From Ruminococcus sp. (lineage in GTDB: Bacteria > Bacillota > Clostridia > Oscillospirales > Ruminococcaceae), in the NCBI GenBank assembly GCA_017484095.1, contig JAFUTU010000033.1:1-64000 (forward strand): a DNA stretch of 64,000 nucleotides. The letters run 5' to 3'. The notes under the pieces were generated by a model. It ran no database searches. It had not been told where the DNA came from and was given only the letters and a program-made list of their open reading frames with translations. Below, piece after piece: positions 60,303 to 64,000 of this stretch. A program made the translations under genes and the position numbers. How positions within the stretch are numbered: the stretch's first letter is position 1; each line of letters starts with the position of its first letter.

Positions 60303-60390
60303 AAGAAACATCTTCCTTTCTTTATTTATAACACAGTATAGCGTCTGAACATTAATTTTAGCTTAACATTTTTTATATATCAGCATAGTA

Positions 60391-60507
60391 TATAAAGCGG
60401 GGCTCGCTGATAAGCTTCTCCGCTTTATATAGATCGCAGACGGCGTCCCGGGCGGCGTCTGCCTGCGAATATAACAGATACAGCGTTGGGTTTATTCTCA
60501 GCGCTGT
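60391..60507. ncRNA. Cluster of three hairpins, possible structured RNA or DNA element
   Basis: Three successive inverted repeats lie between divergent genes: TATAAAGCGG/CCGCTTTATA (60391-60429), GCAGACG/CGTCTGC around a GC-rich loop (60436-60462), and ACAGCG/CGCTGT (60480-60507). The middle one is much more GC-rich than its surroundings. No T-run follows, so they are not simple terminators. A small RNA or a REP-like repeat are both possible. Confidence 0.35.
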
Positions 60508-60521
60508 TATTATTCCCTGTC

Positions 60522-60550
60522 TTTACTTTTTATGTGAACTGTGATATAAT
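60522..60550 (+). promoter_or_regulatory. Promoter of the YibE/F pair
   Basis: TTTACT (60522) and TATAAT (60545) with a 17-base spacer, 30 bases before the start codon. Confidence 0.6.
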
Positions 60551-60579
60551 CTAGTTATCATAAACGAAAGAAGAATTTT

Positions 60580-61713
60580 ATGAACCTGTTTTTTAAAATA
60601 AGCAAAAAAAAGCTGTTAATGTTCTTGATTTTAATGTTTATATGCTTAGGAGCTGTTATATTCACAGCCAATGACTATTTTTTGTACAATAAAACTATAG
60701 CAAAGGTGACAGATGTTACTCAAACACTGGATTCATCATCACAAGCGCTGATAAACTCAACAGAAGATTACTACACGCAAAGGCTTACAGCTACTGTTAA
60801 AAACGGTGAACACAAGGGCAAGCAGGTAACTATAATAAATAAATATGCCTCCTCCTTAGTGACCGATGAAAAATACGCAAAAGGAGATTGCTTGTTCATC
60901 GACCTGAAAGAAAAGTCTGACGGCACATTAAAAGCAGTAAGTACCGGATTTAAAAGAGATGTGTATGCTGTCGGTGTAGTTGCGCTGTTTGTTTTTGCTA
61001 TTGTTCTTGTAGGCGGTAGAAAAGGTGCGCTTTCGGTAATGAGCGTTATTTTCAATATGCTGATCTTTTACATAGCAATTGAATTATATTTCAAAGGGAT
61101 CGATCTGTTCTTACTGTGCTGTGCCGCCTCAGTGATATTCTCAGTAGGTTCGCTTTCAATGGTCAGTGGGCTGAACAAAAAGACTGCTGCAGCTGTTATA
61201 TCATCATTATGCGGTACGACTGTTACGATCGCCTTAGCATATATTGTTTTAAAGATCACAGGCGGCAGCGGAGTTCGCTTCGATCAGATGCAGTATCTTA
61301 TACGGCCCTATGAAGTTATATTCATATCAGAACTTCTTATAGGCGGATTGGGCGCTATAATGGATATTTCTATCACAATGTCGTCTTCAATGTCTGAGCT
61401 TATAGACAAAGACAGCAGCATAAGCTTTGACTCTTTGAGAAAATCAGGTGTTGAGATAGGTAAAGATATTATGGGCACTATGACAAATGTTCTGTTTTTT
61501 ACATATGTCTGCGGCTGTATCCCTCTGATAGTGCTTGCAATGAGAAACGATACACGGTTTTCCGATATAATGAAAAACTATCTCAATCTTGAGATAGTAA
61601 GGTCATTTGTCGGCAGCATAGGGATAGTGATAACTATACCTATTGCAATATTTATATCTTCCGGGATGCTCAAAGGAAAAGATGCTCAAAATGAGAAAAG
61701 AGGTGAAGCGTAA
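60580..61713 (+). CDS. YibE/F-like membrane protein, long form
   Basis: A 377-residue member of the YibE/F family. One N-terminal helix is followed by an extracytoplasmic domain of about 100 residues (residues 35-130) and then seven or eight helices. Family features visible are LLIGGLGAIMDISITMSSSM and GKDIMGTMTNVLFFTYV. Function is not established; a role in transport has been suggested. It overlaps the next gene by one base. Confidence 0.85.
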   Translation: MNLFFKISKKKLLMFLILMFICLGAVIFTANDYFLYNKTIAKVTDVTQTLDSSSQALINSTEDYYTQRLTATVKNGEHKGKQVTIINKYASSLVTDEKYAKGDCLFIDLKEKSDGTLKAVSTGFKRDVYAVGVVALFVFAIVLVGGRKGALSVMSVIFNMLIFYIAIELYFKGIDLFLLCCAASVIFSVGSLSMVSGLNKKTAAAVISSLCGTTVTIALAYIVLKITGGSGVRFDQMQYLIRPYEVIFISELLIGGLGAIMDISITMSSSMSELIDKDSSISFDSLRKSGVEIGKDIMGTMTNVLFFTYVCGCIPLIVLAMRNDTRFSDIMKNYLNLEIVRSFVGSIGIVITIPIAIFISSGMLKGKDAQNEKRGEA

Positions 61714-62477
61714 TGGAATTGGTGCTTGCCGGAATACTGCTTATACTGATGATAGCAGTCGGAGGAAAACGTGGTGCCAAAACCTTCGCTGCACTTTATA
61801 TCAATATATTTACTCTGATATTCACTGTATTTCTGATAGCCTGCGGCGTAAATGCTATTGCAGCTACATTGATCGGTTGTGCGGTAATAGGCATTGTGAT
61901 ACTGTTTCTTATCAACGGGGTCAATATAAAAACGGTAACTGCCTTTGCTGCAATCGCAGCTGTACTTATAGCGATGACTGCCGTTATGCTCTACATAGGC
62001 TCAGGTTCACATATACAAGGCTTTGCTGATGAAAACACCGATGAGATCTGCTGGTACAGTGCCGAGATAGGGCTCGATATGCGGCAGGTAGCACTTGCAA
62101 TGGTACTGATGGGGCTGATAGGTGCGATAGTTGATACTGCCATCGCTATAACCTCTGCACTTTACGAAGTATACGAAAATAATCCTCATCTGAACATGAA
62201 GGAGCTTTTCATATCGGGAATGAACATAGGAAAGGACATTCTGGGTACAACGACCAATACCTTGCTGTTTGCATATATAGGCGGCTTTATGACACTAGTG
62301 ATATGGTTCAAGGCATATGAGTATTCATTCTCCGAGATCATCAATTCTAAGGTTTTCTGTCAGGAGTTTTTACAGATAGTTTCAAGCGGAGTCGGCTGTG
62401 TTTTAATGATACCAACCGCCTCGGTGTTTATGGCATATGCGCTTACGCACAAAAGCAGATCAGAGCAGAATGTTTAA
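61713..62477 (+). CDS. YibE/F-like membrane protein, short form
   Basis: A 254-residue paralogue of the upstream protein that lacks the extracytoplasmic domain. The shared features are LMGLIGAIVDTAIAITSALYE and GKDILGTTTNTLLFAYIGG at the same relative places. ATG 61713 overlaps the previous stop (TAATG) and has AAAGAGGTGAAGCG upstream. The pair is likely to form a heteromeric membrane complex. Confidence 0.85.
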   Translation: MELVLAGILLILMIAVGGKRGAKTFAALYINIFTLIFTVFLIACGVNAIAATLIGCAVIGIVILFLINGVNIKTVTAFAAIAAVLIAMTAVMLYIGSGSHIQGFADENTDEICWYSAEIGLDMRQVALAMVLMGLIGAIVDTAIAITSALYEVYENNPHLNMKELFISGMNIGKDILGTTTNTLLFAYIGGFMTLVIWFKAYEYSFSEIINSKVFCQEFLQIVSSGVGCVLMIPTASVFMAYALTHKSRSEQNV

Positions 62478-62493
62478 AATAGTAAAAAAAAAT

Positions 62494-62530
62494 TAAGGTT
62501 CTCAAAAAAATGAGAACCTTTGATTTTTAT
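62494..62530 (+). terminator. Terminator after the YibE/F pair
   Basis: AAGGTTCTCA and TGAGAACCTT around a six-base A/T loop, followed by a T-run. Confidence 0.88.
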
Positions 62531-62579
62531 CAAATAAAATATTAATATAATAAAAGAGCGGCAAACTGCCGAACCGTGC

Positions 62580-62822
62580 TTATTTGTTTTTTAGATCAGC
62601 CATGCAGTCTGAGCAAACAGACTTACCCTTGTAATCAACAACCTGATCGGAATTACCGCAGAAAATGCATGTCCTCTGATATTTCTTGAGGATTATTTTG
62701 TCATCCTCCGTATAGATCTCAACAGCATCTCTGACTGCAAGGTCATAAGTTCTTCTTAACTCTATAGGAAGGACTATTCTTCCAAGTTCATCTACCTTTC
62801 TCACTATACCGGTTGATTTCAT
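62580..62822 (-). CDS. AbrB/SpoVT-type regulator with zinc-ribbon tail
   Basis: An 80-residue protein. The first 50 residues are a swapped-hairpin AbrB domain (MKSTGIVRKVDELGRIVLPI, ELRRTYDL, EIYTEDDKIILKKY), as in transition-state regulators. The end has CIFCG and CSDC, a zinc ribbon found in clostridial AbrB proteins. It probably controls stationary-phase or sporulation genes and lies divergently from the cotJ operon. The start follows AAAGGGGATCG. Confidence 0.9.
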   Translation of the reverse strand: MKSTGIVRKVDELGRIVLPIELRRTYDLAVRDAVEIYTEDDKIILKKYQRTCIFCGNSDQVVDYKGKSVCSDCMADLKNK

Positions 62823-63200
62823 AAAAACGATCCCCTTTGAAAAAAACTATGCATTGATACCAACTCTATGCAATTTACATTATAACAAAGAATATTTTAA
62901 ATGTCAACATTTTTCACTAAAAATTAATAATTGTTATTAGTATAAATTACCAAATAATTGCCTTAAATAAGTCTAACAAGTGTACAAATTGTAAAATGGA
63001 TATATATTCCAAATATTATTATATTTTTTTCCAATTTAAGATAATTTTTACAAAAAAGAAACATATAAAGAAATTGAAAAAAGTTAAAATGAATTTATAC
63101 ATCAATCATTTATAATTATACACACACGAACAGTAACAACTTTTTTCATACCTCATACTATATAATACGGGTCCGTAAAAAATATTGAGGAGTGAAACGC
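62823..63200. other. AT-rich intergenic region between abrB-like gene and cotJ
   Basis: Strongly AT-rich, no gene seen. It contains the promoters of both divergent genes. A possible sporulation-type promoter for cotJ is AC (63136-63137), 16 bases, then CATACTATA (63154-63162), which fits the pattern AC-N16-CATANNNTA described for sigma-K. TATAAT at 63161-63166 could also serve the vegetative sigma factor. Confidence 0.5.
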
Positions 63201-63434
63201 TTGAATAAGAGCGATAATTCATTGCTGGGTATGATACTCGGCGATACAGAGAAAGCCTGCAACAATATAAGCAGGCTTCCAGAAGAAATGCCTATTGCTA
63301 TGGCTTACGTCCCTTATCAGATGTGGGATGAGCCTTATGAAACAGACGTTGCTTTAATGAGAGGTACTATCTTCCCCGAGCTTGATAAACCGTTTGTCGG
63401 AGAGGAGGCTGTTAAGAATGGCTATCCTAAGTGA
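63201..63434 (+). CDS. cotJA: Spore coat-associated protein CotJA
   Basis: A 77-residue protein. MPIAMAYVPYQMWDEPYETD, then RGTIFPELDKPFVG matches CotJA. I place the start at TTG 63201, eight bases after GAGGAG; a GTG at 63192 lies within the ribosome site. It is the first gene of the cotJABC operon, whose products are deposited in the spore coat with a manganese catalase. It overlaps cotJB by 17 bases. Confidence 0.88.
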   Translation: MNKSDNSLLGMILGDTEKACNNISRLPEEMPIAMAYVPYQMWDEPYETDVALMRGTIFPELDKPFVGEEAVKNGYPK

Positions 63435-63681
63435 CAAGGAAAAGCTGATGTTAAAAATACAGAGTTGCAGCTTTGCAATGAAAGAGGCTGAGCTGTTTCT
63501 TGATACTCATCCGACCTGCGCTGAAGCTATAGAGTACTACAAAAAGCACAGAGAAATGAATGAGCAATATATTAAAGCATACGCTGAGAAATACGGAGTG
63601 ATAACAATGGATCAGCAAAGCTCGGATAAAAAATGGAACTGGGTAGAGACTCCGTTCCCGTGGGAAAGGAGCGTTGACTGA
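63418..63681 (+). CDS. cotJB: Spore coat protein CotJB
   Basis: An 87-residue protein with a helical N-terminal part (SCSFAMKEAELFLDTHPTCA) and the typical C-terminal WNWVETPFPWE. ATG 63418 is preceded by GAGGAGGCTGTTAAG; a longer frame lies within cotJA. The stop overlaps the cotJC start as TGATG. Confidence 0.9.
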   Translation: MAILSDKEKLMLKIQSCSFAMKEAELFLDTHPTCAEAIEYYKKHREMNEQYIKAYAEKYGVITMDQQSSDKKWNWVETPFPWERSVD

Positions 63682-64000
63682 TGTGGCAATATGAAAAGAA
63701 ACTGCAATATCCTGTCAAGATCAAGGAGCCAAACCCTGCTCTTGCAAAGATAATAGTCAGCCAGCTTGGAGGACCGGACGGAGAATTGGGGGCAGCCCTA
63801 AGATATCTGAGCCAGCGGTACAGCGCCCCGACGAGAGAGGTCCAGGCGATAATGAATGATATAGGCACCGAGGAACTTTCCCATATGGAAATAATCGGCA
63901 CTATACTCTATCAGCTCACAAGAAACCTTTCTATCAAAGAGATCAAAGAAAGCGGCTTTGACGTTTATTTTGTAGATCACACAACAGCTATATATCCGAT
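63681..64000 (+). CDS. cotJC: Spore coat manganese catalase CotJC (partial)
   Basis: The frame starts at ATG 63681 and runs off the window; 106 residues are seen. MWQYEKKLQYPVKI, then LGGPDGELGAALRYLSQRY and IGTEELSHMEIIG match the ferritin-like di-manganese catalase family, with two metal-ligand Glu residues and the EExxH pattern in place. CotJC would protect or help assemble the spore coat. Confidence 0.92.
   Translation, partial: MWQYEKKLQYPVKIKEPNPALAKIIVSQLGGPDGELGAALRYLSQRYSAPTREVQAIMNDIGTEELSHMEIIGTILYQLTRNLSIKEIKESGFDVYFVDHTTAIYP

Overview
The window looks like chromosomal DNA of a low-to-moderate GC, spore-forming clostridium of the Ruminococcus/Oscillospiraceae type. Supporting signs are the plant cell-wall glycosidases (GH43, GH44, GH127), pyruvate phosphate dikinase, a cotJABC spore-coat operon, an AbrB-type regulator, CsbB/YfhO-type glycosylation genes and strong purine-rich Shine-Dalgarno (SD) sites. 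Most calls come from reading motifs by eye; no database search was possible.

Layout. 1-4.0 kb: wreck of a small integrative mobilizable element (excisionase-like gene, relaxase without its N-terminus, integrase broken by one frameshift). 4.1-10.1 kb: an anchored protein, then a GH44-GH43 operon divergent from GH127, for xyloglucan/arabinoxylan use. 10.1-13.0 kb: GntR(YtrA)-controlled ABC transporter. 13.1-19.2 kb: a methionyl-tRNA synthetase paralogue with a degraded KMSKS loop, CapA lipoprotein, Gfo/Idh oxidoreductase, Thr-rich lipoprotein, a decayed Hpt gene and trmO. 19.3-22.3 kb: a Tet(M)-like ribosomal GTPase fused to a YacP/Rae1 endonuclease domain, then a DtxR/MntR regulator. 22.4-28.9 kb: zinc-ribbon membrane protein, YfhO-CsbB-type glycosylation genes, galE. 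29.0-30.6 kb: metY behind an 18-residue Cys-containing leader peptide.

30.6-37.8 kb is the most unusual region: a Xer-like tyrosine recombinase with a perfect 11-6-11 inverted repeat just upstream, followed by an AT-rich island of small, mostly unrecognised genes. Nearly all lie on the minus strand with their own promoters, and near-identical promoter, leader and terminator sequences recur between them. The island holds two divergent proteasome-fold proteins and a tandem paralogue pair, and is bounded by inverted copies of a hairpin-forming sequence.

37.9-43.9 kb: a GC-richer redox/transferred block (MBL hydrolase, FrnE/DsbA-like oxidoreductase, TetR with symmetric overlapping promoters, a hydrolase/old-yellow-enzyme chimera, GNAT, ArsR, DUF2798 protein, nitroreductase). 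44.1-47.0 kb: ABC transporter with two different ATPases. 47.3-54.9 kb: ppdK, a DUF4261 protein, tRNA-Arg(CCG), metG, pta, upp. 55.0-58.7 kb: heterodimeric ABC exporter. 58.8-62.5 kb: membrane protein, phosphodiester glycosidase, two YibE/F proteins. 62.6-64.0 kb: AbrB regulator and cotJABC, with cotJC cut by the window end.

The best candidates for something undescribed are the Tet(M)-Rae1 fusion and the recombinase-linked island of repeat-flanked gene cassettes.
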